Shown here: positions 51,161-59,433 of the stretch, in pieces
Layout: each line of letters opens with the position of its first letter
Position numbering within the stretch: the stretch's first letter is position 1
DNA from: Phascolarctobacterium_A sp034086985
GTDB lineage: Bacteria; Bacillota; Negativicutes; Acidaminococcales; Acidaminococcaceae
Assembly: GCA_034086985.1 (NCBI GenBank)
Contig: JAXDZG010000023.1
Span: forward strand, 62,001 to 126,000
Direction of reading: 5' to 3'
DNA length: 64,000 nucleotides
Notes under the pieces: generated by a model
What the model was told of the DNA's origin: nothing
The model's database searches: none
What the model saw: the letters and a program-made list of their open reading frames with translations, nothing else
Program-made: the position numbers and the translations under genes

Positions 51161-53191
51161 ATGAAGGGTATCGCTTTAGGTACCATGGTAATCGATTCCA
51201 GCTACACCGTCGTTGACTTCAATGAGCCGGTGAAGAAATTGATTCCTGCTATGGATAAAAACACAAAATGCTACAAAGCACTGCTGGGCAAGGATGAGCC
51301 CTGCAGCTTTTGTCCTGTCATCCGCAAGCAAGACTGCGTGGTGGACCTTAATCAGGACAATACTGAAAGCGTGCTGGAAATTCCTCTTGCGGATGGTCGC
51401 AAGCACCATGTGCTTTCCTTCCTGATCAACGATGAAAGGTATCAGCCTGCTCTAAATTGCCTGAAATATAATTTAATTGGCTATTGCCTTAATAATCCTG
51501 AATTTTCTCAACCAACGCTTCAGGACGAGCACGATATGGATAAAGCTACCGGACTATATAGCATGCAGGCTTTTTTGCGCCTCGCCCGTAAGCTCTTAGA
51601 CGACAACCCCTATGACAGCTTTAATCTAATTATTTCCGATATCAAAAACTTTCAACAGATTACCGCTACCTACGGCGAAGAGAAGGCCCAAAGACTGCTC
51701 TACGGCGTGGCCCGCCTTACAGCAGAGTGCTACCCGGATGGCATCGTGGCTCGCTATGGCGTGGATCAGGTTGTAAGCATCTATAAAACCCCCACCCTCG
51801 AGCAGCAGGTGCAGATTGCCAAGCGCTTTAATGACTTCTTGCAGCAGGCGGAAATCCCCAATGTGATTATCAAATTTGGTATTTACGAGGACGTGGATAG
51901 AGGCATTTCCATTACCCACATGTGCTCTAAGGCGCTGTTGGCTCTGAACACCATTATCCACGATTTTCGCCGCATTTTTGCCAAATACGATGACAATACC
52001 AGCCAAAACCAGCTCAAGGCCCAAAATTACGAGGCTAAATTCAATGATGCCTTGGCTAATGAGGAATTCGTGGTATGGTACCAGCCCAAATATAATCCTT
52101 ATACTGAAAAAATCGTCGGCGCGGAAGCTTTGGTCCGCTGGCAAACCGACAAGGGACTGATTTCCCCCGGCGAGTTCTTGCCCGTCTTTGAAGCCGACGG
52201 CCTCATCGAACGCTTGGATAGATACGTTTTCCGCCGTGTGTGCGCCCAGCAAAAGCAATGGCAGGACGAGGGTAAGCCCTTAATTCCTATTTCCGTGAAT
52301 GTGTCCCGCTGCAGTCTTTTCGTGCACGACATCGTGGATAAATATAAAGCCATTATCGATGAATACGGTCTGGACCCCCAGTGTGTGCCCATTGAAATCA
52401 CCGAAAGCGTGGCTCTGGAAAACCTCAAGATTAAGCCCATTGCCGACGCCTTTGCCAGTGCGGGCTTCCTCTTGCACATGGATGATTTCGGCTCCGGTCG
52501 CTCCTCCTTGAACGGCCTCAACGTGCTCCATTTTGAAGCAGTGAAGCTGGACAAGAGCTTGATTGATTTTATTGGCCATAAAAATGGCGAGCTGGTTTTA
52601 AGCTACACCATGGCCCTAGGCAAAGAGTTGGGTGTACAGCTAGTAGCCGAGGGCGTGGAAACAGCCTCCCAGCTACTCTTTTTAAAGCACAAGGGCTGCG
52701 ATATTATCCAGGGCTTCTATTTCTCCAAGCCCCTGCCCGTGAACGAGTTTGAAGCCAAGCTGACTACCAGTGGCGAGACGGATTTGAAGCGCGAAATCAA
52801 GCTGGTCTTGGCCGAATACGCTGACTCCCCCGACTCCGATGTGCTCTACAGCCATATGCCCGGCGGCTTCTTTTGCTACGAAGCCTTTGGAGACGAGAAA
52901 ATCCTATCCTCCAATAGCTATCTGTGGGAAATGTTTGGCTTTGATAACGAGGCCGATTTTATGGAGCATGTCCATGGCTCCTTTAAAGGCATTGTAAGCC
53001 CCGATGAGCTGGACGAGGTGGAGGAATCCATTGCCCAGCAAATCAAGGCCCACCATCGGGAAATGGACTTTGTGCGCTACCACATCATCCGCAATGACGG
53101 CAGCAGACTGCCCGTGGTGGATTATGGTCACCTGGCCCATCAGGACGGCAGGGATGTGTTCTATGTTTTCCTCTACGAGGAGCAGGATTAA
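51161..53191 (+). CDS. cyclic-di-GMP EAL phosphodiesterase with degenerate GGDEF and terminal PAS-like domains
   Basis: This 676-residue protein has no membrane helix. Order: a PAS-like N-terminus with a cysteine set (C37, C48, C51, C59, with EPCSFCP), a degenerate GGDEF domain (ARYGVDQVV at 198-206 in place of GGDEF), an EAL domain (about 290-530) and a PAS-like C-terminus (about 560-676). EAL active-site residues are intact: EALVRW (322), ISVNVSR, EITES, MDDFGSG (DD at 441-442), KLDKS, AEGVE and QGFYFSKP. It should hydrolyse cyclic di-GMP, with the N-terminal cysteines suggesting metal or redox sensing. Start ATG 51161 has GAGG 8 nt upstream. Single gene. Confidence 0.88.
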   Translation: MKGIALGTMVIDSSYTVVDFNEPVKKLIPAMDKNTKCYKALLGKDEPCSFCPVIRKQDCVVDLNQDNTESVLEIPLADGRKHHVLSFLINDERYQPALNCLKYNLIGYCLNNPEFSQPTLQDEHDMDKATGLYSMQAFLRLARKLLDDNPYDSFNLIISDIKNFQQITATYGEEKAQRLLYGVARLTAECYPDGIVARYGVDQVVSIYKTPTLEQQVQIAKRFNDFLQQAEIPNVIIKFGIYEDVDRGISITHMCSKALLALNTIIHDFRRIFAKYDDNTSQNQLKAQNYEAKFNDALANEEFVVWYQPKYNPYTEKIVGAEALVRWQTDKGLISPGEFLPVFEADGLIERLDRYVFRRVCAQQKQWQDEGKPLIPISVNVSRCSLFVHDIVDKYKAIIDEYGLDPQCVPIEITESVALENLKIKPIADAFASAGFLLHMDDFGSGRSSLNGLNVLHFEAVKLDKSLIDFIGHKNGELVLSYTMALGKELGVQLVAEGVETASQLLFLKHKGCDIIQGFYFSKPLPVNEFEAKLTTSGETDLKREIKLVLAEYADSPDSDVLYSHMPGGFFCYEAFGDEKILSSNSYLWEMFGFDNEADFMEHVHGSFKGIVSPDELDEVEESIAQQIKAHHREMDFVRYHIIRNDGSRLPVVDYGHLAHQDGRDVFYVFLYEEQD

Positions 53192-53275
53192 GGACGGACA
53201 AAATTTAAGCGCGAACAAATTTTTCCTGCTCCAAAACGGGGTAGAAAACTTTTGTTTGTATAATAACAGTATAAA

Positions 53276-53304
53276 AAGGCCGAAGGCAATTGCCCTCGGC
53301 CTTA
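53276..53304 (+). terminator. bidirectional terminator
   Basis: AAGGCCGAGGGC-type arms (AAGGCCGA...GGC / GCC...CGGCCTT) around AATT lie between convergent genes, with an A run on one side and TTAATTATTT on the other. Confidence 0.82.
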
Positions 53305-53320
53305 ATTATTTAGCTTTGCT

Positions 53321-53608
53321 TTAGCCCAGCCCATTGCAGCGAGCTAAGTCGTGATAGATGAGCTCCGCCATTTTCGTCGTCAGCTCCGCCCTATCCCGGC
53401 ACAGACTAGTGCCCTGTAATAGTGCTGCCAGCTTCTCCTTATTGCATAGCATGCAGCAGCAGGGCTGGATAATCTCGCTGGCCATATAGGCTGCCGCCCG
53501 CAGAGACATCTCGTCCCGCAGTAGGCTACCATCCGCCGCCTTGGCCATAAAAACGCTTAAGCGCCTGTCCAAGGCCAGCGCCAGCTGCTTTTCTAAAACG
53601 CTAACCAT
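53321..53608 (-). CDS. small protein of unknown function with a cysteine cluster
   Basis: This 95-residue protein is mostly helical by composition. It has a central cysteine cluster (PCCCMLC near residues 49-55), two further Cys later (LCRD, RCNG), and no signal peptide or membrane segment. No family is recognised. AAGGA lies only 2-3 nt before ATG 53608, which is tight, so the start may be off. It is the last gene of the operon with the M20 amidohydrolase and could be co-expressed. Confidence 0.5.
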   Translation of the reverse strand: MVSVLEKQLALALDRRLSVFMAKAADGSLLRDEMSLRAAAYMASEIIQPCCCMLCNKEKLAALLQGTSLCRDRAELTTKMAELIYHDLARCNGLG

Positions 53609-53625
53609 AATCCTTATGCGTACAA

Positions 53626-54069
53626 TTAACGCATGTTTTCAATAAAGTCTTCGAAGGTATTGATGAGCACCGGATGGCCGGTAACTACCAAATCACGCAG
53701 ATAGCTGCCATAGGACTCATAGGTCTCGTCCTTCAGCACCAGCTTCAGGCCTTCCTTTTCATATTCCTCGATCATCTTCAGGATGAAACGGTTTACAGTG
53801 CCTTCGGCAGTAACATTCAAAGGAATGTAGCGCTCTTCAGCGTCGTATTTTTCTACAACAACCTTCCAGCCACCGGGAACGGGCGGCAGACGGGTTGCCT
53901 TAATGAAATAGTTATCGGGAGAAAAGCCCACATAACCATCCATTTTATTGTATAATTTAGCCTTTTTCAGGGGAAAACCATTTTTGTTGCCCCATTTAAC
54001 GATTTCTTCGCTAACTTCATTATTATGTACCACACTGGGGAATGTTGCTTCTGCTAAAATTTCGGACAT
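53626..54069 (-). CDS. conserved-looking cytoplasmic protein of unknown function
   Basis: This 147-residue protein starts at ATG 54069 behind AAGGAGG. It is soluble and mixed alpha/beta by composition, with a motif-like region YNKMDGYVGFSPDNYFIKAT and GGWKVVVEKYDAEE, and an acidic C-terminal half. I recognise no domain. It lies 60 bp after the small membrane protein gene, at the end of the amidohydrolase unit. A partner role for that transporter is possible from gene order alone. Confidence 0.6.
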   Translation of the reverse strand: MSEILAEATFPSVVHNNEVSEEIVKWGNKNGFPLKKAKLYNKMDGYVGFSPDNYFIKATRLPPVPGGWKVVVEKYDAEERYIPLNVTAEGTVNRFILKMIEEYEKEGLKLVLKDETYESYGSYLRDLVVTGHPVLINTFEDFIENMR

Positions 54070-54129
54070 GTCAATACCTCCTTGGGATTTATAATAATAT
54101 TGTACTCTAGATTGTCGAGAAATTCAATA

Positions 54130-54576
54130 TTAAATCTGTCCCAAAGACTTCAAAATAGCTTGGGCAATAATTGCGGAAGCAATGTAGGTGCCTACGAAAA
54201 CTACAATGGCCAGAAGGCAAATACGCCAGCCGGATTTAGCAAAGGCATCCAAATCCTTGCCGATAGCTACGCCGGCATAAGCCAAAATCGGGGTGCACAG
54301 TGCCAAGAAGCCAACCTTTTTTACATAAAGGTTAACGATTTCAGAGCCGGGCACGCCGGGGATGGTCAGAATGCAGCCGATGGTAACTACATAGGCAGCA
54401 GCAGGAATGCCACCGGGCAGATATTTAGAAGCCAGCATACCAATGAGAGCGATCACGCCCAAAATCAAGAGGCCGGGAATGGAGTCTACGATACCAGCCT
54501 TGGTACCCAGCACGTTGGAGAACAAGCTCATAATAGAAACAATGCCAATTACAGTAATAGTATCCTTAACGTTCAT
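54130..54576 (-). CDS. small membrane protein, second half of a two-part carrier-like pair
   Basis: This 148-residue protein has about four or five hydrophobic segments (for example 1-25, 33-50, 58-75, 88-105 and 115-140) and little outside them. Its ATG shares a base with the stop of the 268-residue membrane protein gene (TAATG), so both are made together. No motif is recognised. Together they could form one transporter for the substrate or product of the neighbouring amidohydrolase; this is inference. Confidence 0.65.
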   Translation of the reverse strand: MNVKDTITVIGIVSIMSLFSNVLGTKAGIVDSIPGLLILGVIALIGMLASKYLPGGIPAAAYVVTIGCILTIPGVPGSEIVNLYVKKVGFLALCTPILAYAGVAIGKDLDAFAKSGWRICLLAIVVFVGTYIASAIIAQAILKSLGQI

Positions 54577-55382
54577 TATGCTTCCTCTCCTTTCTTAGGT
54601 TCTTCCGGCGCAACGCCGTATTTCATCTTGTAGAACTTCTTGTACAGCCATTCGGTCATGGGCAGGCCAATCCAAACGGACATGTACAGACCATCCAAGC
54701 CGGACAGCATGTTGGAGGCTGCACCAAAGGCTGCCAGCTGGTCAGCCATATTGGGATACATAGCAACCAGAGAGCCCAGAGCCGCACTCATCATGCTGGC
54801 AGAGCCAACGCCTGCAGCCATAGCCAGAGCGTAGGGATGGATGGGCAGGGTGGAGGCTGCAACGCTGGCCATAATACCAAAGAAAATGGTACCGAATACG
54901 GTGCCAGCGATATAAACGCCCATAACACCGCGGCCTTCGCTGGAGTCCAGACCAAATTTTTCGCCGATCAGGGCTACGTTAGGCTCACGAGCGATAGAGT
55001 GGGCAGCACCGATGGTTTCGCGTTTGAGGCCCAGATATACAGCAACGGGAACGCCCAAAAGCACGGTGCCCAGGTTACCAAACTCTTGCAGGATTAAAGC
55101 CGGGGATGCGGCCAGAATCTTCGGCAGAGTGGGGCCAACCAGAGTGCCATAGCGAGCCATGAGTAGCATCAGGGTAACACCGATAAGGCTGGATGCATCA
55201 ACCATTTCCTTTTGGCTGGACAGGTTGAGGAATTTGGGTGTGGTCAAAATACCCAAAAGCAGAGCAAAAAGCATTGGCAAAAGCACAATGCGACCAATAC
55301 CGATGGTAATGGTGTGGGTGCCGATCAGCTCTGCCACGACGATCAGCGCCAGAATAATGGCATGTAATTTAATATTTTTCAT
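54576..55382 (-). CDS. membrane protein, DUF3100-like
   Basis: This 268-residue protein has about seven helices with glycine/alanine-rich turns (HPYALAMAAGVGSASMMSAA, FGAASNMLSGLDGLYMSVW) that are typical of membrane carriers of the DUF3100 type. The family name is from memory and only moderately sure. The gene lies 50 bp downstream of the M20 amidohydrolase and overlaps the 148-residue partner. It probably moves the small molecule handled by the enzyme across the inner membrane. Confidence 0.6.
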   Translation of the reverse strand: MKNIKLHAIILALIVVAELIGTHTITIGIGRIVLLPMLFALLLGILTTPKFLNLSSQKEMVDASSLIGVTLMLLMARYGTLVGPTLPKILAASPALILQEFGNLGTVLLGVPVAVYLGLKRETIGAAHSIAREPNVALIGEKFGLDSSEGRGVMGVYIAGTVFGTIFFGIMASVAASTLPIHPYALAMAAGVGSASMMSAALGSLVAMYPNMADQLAAFGAASNMLSGLDGLYMSVWIGLPMTEWLYKKFYKMKYGVAPEEPKKGEEA

Positions 55383-55431
55383 TACAAACCCCTCCTTAAA
55401 ATTTTCTATTTTAAATTAAAAATAGGCTAAA

Positions 55432-56742
55432 TTATTTGCTAAAGTAGCTCTCCATCTTTGCGATATACTCTTCCTTGGTCAGGATAGGAGTAAAGTCTGC
55501 CAAAATGCCCTTGGCTTCCTTAGCATCCTCATAGAGCAAATCGATGAGCATCATGGCGAAGGCCTTGGCAGGCAGCAGCACAGCTGCTTCAAAGTCCACC
55601 ACATGGAAGCCACCGGTGTGCAGCAGGCCATCGGTGCCACCGATGAAGGGATGGATAACCGGCATCAGGTGAGACACATCGCCCATGTCGGTAGAAGCGC
55701 TGAAGTGACCTGCGTCCTTAATATCCACGCCAGGATATGCCTTGAGGGAGTTTTCTACCATGAGCTCGTTCATGCGACGGTTGCAGTTCAAGGGCATCAT
55801 ACCGGGCAAGGTTACAATCTCGGTCTCAGCGCCGATAGCGTCGCCACCGGCCTTCAGAGCTGCGTCCACACGGCTGTGGGTGCTGTCAATGGCGGCCATG
55901 GTCTTGGCACGCACATACAGCTCCATGCGCACGTCCGCAGGCACGGAGTTGACGAAGTCGCCGCCCTTAGTGATGATGGGATGTACACGTACTACGTCCT
56001 GCTCACGGAAGGTTTCACGCAGAGCGTTGATGCCCATGAGGCCCAGCATAGCGGCGTTCAGAGCGTTAATGCCCTCGTGGGGAGCATCCGCAGCGTGAGC
56101 AGTTTTGCCGATATAGCGCACGGTCTTGCCCACGAAGCCATTGGAGCTGTCGCCAATGGAAACGGTGGGACGGGGCATATTTTTATCAGCATGCATTTGC
56201 ATAGCCATGTCGATATCGTCGAAGGCTCCTTCGTAAATGAGCTGGCCCTTGCCGCTTAAGAAATGCAGCTTGCCTGCCTCCAGCAGCTTTTTGCGATATT
56301 CGATTTCAATATATTCCTCCGCAGGCACGCCGAAGAACACTACGTCGCCAGCCAGCTCCTTGAGCACGCCGGACTTCATAATGCCGCAGGCAGCGCCCAG
56401 CATGGTAGCAATTTGCAGGTTATGACCGCAGGCATGGGCAGCGCCGGTCAGAGGGTCAGCCTTAGCGCTTTCAGGACAGCCCACTGCGTCCAGCTCGCCT
56501 AGAACTGCGGCGGTGGGGCCTTGCTTGCCACCATGGGCACGACCCTTCACGCCATTTAAGGCAAGGCCTGTTTGCACGTCCAGGCCCAGCTCACGCATAA
56601 AGTCCGCTACCTTGGCAGATGTCTTGACCTCCTTAAAGCCCAGCTCCGGCTCATCGGCAATGCAGTCAGCAATAGCCTTGATTTGGGCAGCGGATGCGTC
56701 AATAGCGGCGCACACCTGCTGCTTTAACAATTCTTTATCCAT
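55432..56742 (-). CDS. M20 family amidohydrolase (AbgB/aminoacylase-like)
   Basis: This 436-residue enzyme has the M20D metal-site blocks GELDAVGCPES (Asp/Glu), AAHACGHNLQ (Cys and His), and PAEEY (catalytic Glu, metal Glu), plus the lid-domain YIGKTAHAADAPHEGINALN. A late SASTDMGDVSHLMP and HTGGFH complete the site. Such enzymes cleave amide bonds in N-acyl or aminobenzoyl amino acids. It heads a unit with two membrane proteins; that association suggests an imported N-acyl amino acid. It has no signal peptide and so is cytoplasmic. Confidence 0.88.
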   Translation of the reverse strand: MDKELLKQQVCAAIDASAAQIKAIADCIADEPELGFKEVKTSAKVADFMRELGLDVQTGLALNGVKGRAHGGKQGPTAAVLGELDAVGCPESAKADPLTGAAHACGHNLQIATMLGAACGIMKSGVLKELAGDVVFFGVPAEEYIEIEYRKKLLEAGKLHFLSGKGQLIYEGAFDDIDMAMQMHADKNMPRPTVSIGDSSNGFVGKTVRYIGKTAHAADAPHEGINALNAAMLGLMGINALRETFREQDVVRVHPIITKGGDFVNSVPADVRMELYVRAKTMAAIDSTHSRVDAALKAGGDAIGAETEIVTLPGMMPLNCNRRMNELMVENSLKAYPGVDIKDAGHFSASTDMGDVSHLMPVIHPFIGGTDGLLHTGGFHVVDFEAAVLLPAKAFAMMLIDLLYEDAKEAKGILADFTPILTKEEYIAKMESYFSK

Positions 56743-56815
56743 TTAAAGTTTACCTCCTCAAATCTTGTATAGATTGTCTTTACAAATGTGAAGATTTTCT
56801 AGTATTTTTGTCTTT

Positions 56816-56843
56816 ATTATAGCACAGGTCACAGAATTGTCAA
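56816..56843 (-). promoter_or_regulatory. promoter of the amidohydrolase unit
   Basis: TTGACA (56843-56838) and TATAAT (56821-56816) are 16 bp apart on the minus strand, about 75 bp before the start codon. Confidence 0.8.
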
Positions 56844-56893
56844 ATTGTTCTCTAGTGTTTTACTAGATTTTTACCAATGTTTACAATTTTTTA

Positions 56894-56922
56894 TTTACCT
56901 CTAGCACCGACTATGGTATCAT
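56894..56922 (+). promoter_or_regulatory. probable promoter of cysE
   Basis: TTTACC and TATCAT, 17 bp apart, lie about 55 bp before the chosen start codon of cysE. Confidence 0.5.
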
Positions 56923-56975
56923 ATAAAGATAGCATTAACCATTTTTGCTTATATTCTAGAGAAAGGAGTCTTGAC

Positions 56976-57692
56976 ATGTTTGCTCAGATAAAAAAAGATA
57001 TTGATTCTATCATGCTGCGCGATCCCGCTGCAAAAACAAGACTGGAGGCGGCACTCTGTTATCCGGGCCTGCATGCAATCTGGCTCCATCGCATAGCTCA
57101 CCACTTCTATCTGAAGGGTTGGGTCGTTTTCCCCCGTTTGATTAACACCTTTTCCCGCTTTTTGACCGGTATTGACATCCATCCCGGCGCTAAATTAGGC
57201 CCCGGCCTTTTCATCGACCATGGTATGGGCCTTGTTATTGGCGAAACTGCCGAGCTGGGCAGCAATGTTACCCTCTATCAGGGCGTAACCCTGGGCGGTA
57301 CGGGCAAGGAAAAGGGCAAGCGCCATCCTACCATTGGCAATAACGTGGTTGTTTCCAGTGGTGCCAAAGTTTTGGGCTCCTTCAAGGTTGGCGATAATTC
57401 GAAAATCGGCAGTGGCAGCGTTGTACTGAAGGAGGTACCTCCCAATTCCGTTGTAGTAGGCGTCCCCGGACGTATCGTTACCCGTGACGGCGTGAGAGTC
57501 AACCCTGCTGATGAAGAAAGCATGATCGACTTGAACCATGATAAGCTGCCCGACCCGGTTGCTGATTACGAGGAGCTGCTGGCCAAGCATATGGAAGAGA
57601 TCAATGGCCGCTTAAAGGAGCTAGAGAATCTCATTCATGCTACCCAAAGACAGCAGCAGTTGCAGCAGGAGCAACAGCAACAGCAAAAATAA
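56976..57692 (+). CDS. cysE: serine O-acetyltransferase
   Basis: This 238-residue enzyme acetylates serine with acetyl-CoA on the way to cysteine. The N-terminal helical part (MFAQIKKDIDSIMLRDPAAK) is followed by left-handed beta-helix repeats with the catalytic residues in DIHPGAKLGPGLFIDHGMG (Asp, His) and TLGGTGKEKGKRHPTI. The tail after residue 205 is unusual: it is glutamine-rich (ending QQEQQQQQK) with a coiled-coil-like heptad stretch. ATG 56976 has AAAGGAG 10 nt upstream; the frame from 56877 has no site. It is followed 35 bp later by a GltD-like gene. Confidence 0.93.
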   Translation: MFAQIKKDIDSIMLRDPAAKTRLEAALCYPGLHAIWLHRIAHHFYLKGWVVFPRLINTFSRFLTGIDIHPGAKLGPGLFIDHGMGLVIGETAELGSNVTLYQGVTLGGTGKEKGKRHPTIGNNVVVSSGAKVLGSFKVGDNSKIGSGSVVLKEVPPNSVVVGVPGRIVTRDGVRVNPADEESMIDLNHDKLPDPVADYEELLAKHMEEINGRLKELENLIHATQRQQQLQQEQQQQQK

Positions 57693-57727
57693 ATTGTGTA
57701 TGTGTGTTTTATTAAAGAGGTAAGATT

Positions 57728-59101
57728 ATGAGCAGAATAATGACCACAGTAGAAGCCATTCAGGAAGCCCGTCGTTGTTTAAATTGTGCTCGGCCCATGT
57801 GTCGCACAGGCTGTCCCATTGAGAATAATATTCCTGCCTTCATCCGCGCCTTGAGCGAGGGTAATATTGGCATGGCCTATGAAATCATTTCTGAGCGCAG
57901 CAATCTGCCCGCTATTTGTGGCCGCGTGTGTCCTCATGAGCGCCAATGCGAGGCTCATTGCATTTTGACGAAAAAGAAATGTGGCATTGAAATCGGCAGC
58001 TTGGAGATGTTCATCGCTGATTTTGCTCACAAAAATGATTTAAAGCCCGCCCATCCCTCCAGCAAGCTGCGTGGCAAGGTGGCAGTTATTGGCAGCGGCC
58101 CTGCAGGCCTTACGGTTGCAGGCGACTTGGCCAAGATGGATTTTGATGTGACGATTTTCGAGGCTCAAAGTGAGCCCGGCGGTGTGCTTTTATTTGGCAT
58201 TCCTGAGTTCCGCCTGCAAAAGGACGTGGTACGTCGGGAAATAACCGAGCTGCAGCACATCGGTGTGGAGATTAAGACCAATCAGCTGGCCGGTGTGGAC
58301 TTTACGGTGGACGATTTATTTGCTCAGGGCTACGATGCCATCTTTATGGGCACGGGCACTTCCCTGCCCCGCACTCTGGACATCCCCGGCAAGGAGCTGA
58401 GTGGCATCCTCACTGCCACCTATTTCCTGCGCACGGTGGTGCTTGCCAACGAGGGCAAGCTGGACGCCAGCGAGACGATCTTGCACACTGGCGACAACGT
58501 AGTTGTGGTAGGTGCAGGCAATGTGGCCATGGATGCGGCCCGCACGGCAGTGCGCCGCGGTGCCAAGAATGTGACCATCGTGTACCACAAGTCCGAAGCT
58601 GAAGTCAGCGCCTTCCCCTCCGAGTACGAGGCAGCTGTGGCCGAGGGCGTGCAGTTTAAGTTTTTGAGTCAGCCCATTGCGTATTTTAACAAGAAGCAGA
58701 TGCGTGCGGTGAATAAGGTGCGCCGTCAGGCCACTGCGGCGGACGAAACGCAGCTGGCAGGCCTCTTGGTGCAAAATATTGTGAAGACGGAGGATGGCAA
58801 ATTCGTGGCCGAAGGCGGCCAAGAGGTGCTGCCCTGCGACTGCGTGATTTTGGCCGTAGGCCAAAAGCCGGCAGCGCGCATTGTGTCCACCACCAAGGGC
58901 ATTCAGGTGGATGAGCGTGGCTTTGTCATTACCCGCGAGCGTCCCTACGGCATGACCACCCGCGCCGGCGTCTTCTCTAGCGGCGACGTAGTGCACGGCC
59001 CCGCCACCGTTGTTCTCGCTATGAAGGAGTCCAAAAAGGTTGCCGCCGGCATCGCGCAATACATTGATGCCAAGAAGCTCTTGGAGGACTGCAACATCTA
59101 A
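57728..59101 (+). CDS. GltD-like NAD(P)-dependent FAD oxidoreductase (glutamate synthase small-subunit family)
   Basis: This 457-residue protein has two N-terminal cysteine groups for [4Fe-4S] clusters (CLNCARPMCRTGCP; CGRVCPHERQCEAHC), an FAD-binding GSGPAGLTVAG near residues 118-128, an NAD(P)-binding GAGNVAMDAAR near 260-270, and the C-terminal FSSGDVVHGPATVV. It belongs to the GltD/homotetrameric GltA/NfnB/SudA group, which passes electrons from NAD(P)H; without a large subunit here it may work alone or with another partner. It shares a transcript with cysE. Confidence 0.85.
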   Translation: MSRIMTTVEAIQEARRCLNCARPMCRTGCPIENNIPAFIRALSEGNIGMAYEIISERSNLPAICGRVCPHERQCEAHCILTKKKCGIEIGSLEMFIADFAHKNDLKPAHPSSKLRGKVAVIGSGPAGLTVAGDLAKMDFDVTIFEAQSEPGGVLLFGIPEFRLQKDVVRREITELQHIGVEIKTNQLAGVDFTVDDLFAQGYDAIFMGTGTSLPRTLDIPGKELSGILTATYFLRTVVLANEGKLDASETILHTGDNVVVVGAGNVAMDAARTAVRRGAKNVTIVYHKSEAEVSAFPSEYEAAVAEGVQFKFLSQPIAYFNKKQMRAVNKVRRQATAADETQLAGLLVQNIVKTEDGKFVAEGGQEVLPCDCVILAVGQKPAARIVSTTKGIQVDERGFVITRERPYGMTTRAGVFSSGDVVHGPATVVLAMKESKKVAAGIAQYIDAKKLLEDCNI

Positions 59102-59118
59102 CAAAATATAAAAAGATT

Positions 59119-59158
59119 AAGCTAACACATAGACTGAAATCTGTGTGTTAGCTTTTTT
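59119..59158 (+). terminator. Rho-independent terminator of the cysE unit
   Basis: AAGCTAACACA and TGTGTTAGCTT form the stem around a 15-nt loop, and TTTTAG follows. Confidence 0.88.
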
Positions 59159-59433
59159 AGTGAATTGAGTAATGAGTAATCAGCATAGGAGTTGTGATTT
59201 TTAGCAAATGAGTGGCTTGGTACAATGGCCTCAAGGGTTCGAAATCGTACATTATTCTGCGAGACAAATAGTACCCCGCAGAGGCCAATTGAACCCCACG
59301 AAATTTGCGTTAAGCCCCCAAGAGGACAGCTCCCTGCACAAATTCTGCTGCGTGCGCGGCACTTGCACAATTTGGCGACTCGCTAGAAAATCACTTGCGA
59401 CTATGATGATTGCTTATTACGAATTTCATTCTT
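59159..59433. other. gene-free stretch without recognised elements
   Basis: About 275 bp between convergent genes hold no credible ORF or promoter pair. Only short complementary blocks (GGCCTC/GAGGCC and GGGTTC/GAACCC near 59226-59300) are visible, which may be a weak fold. I assign no function. Confidence 0.5.

Noticed and set aside
59122..59370. 82-residue minus-strand ORF in the gap before the CHAD gene
   Set aside because: No ribosome site, no family, and it overlaps the cysE-unit terminator.
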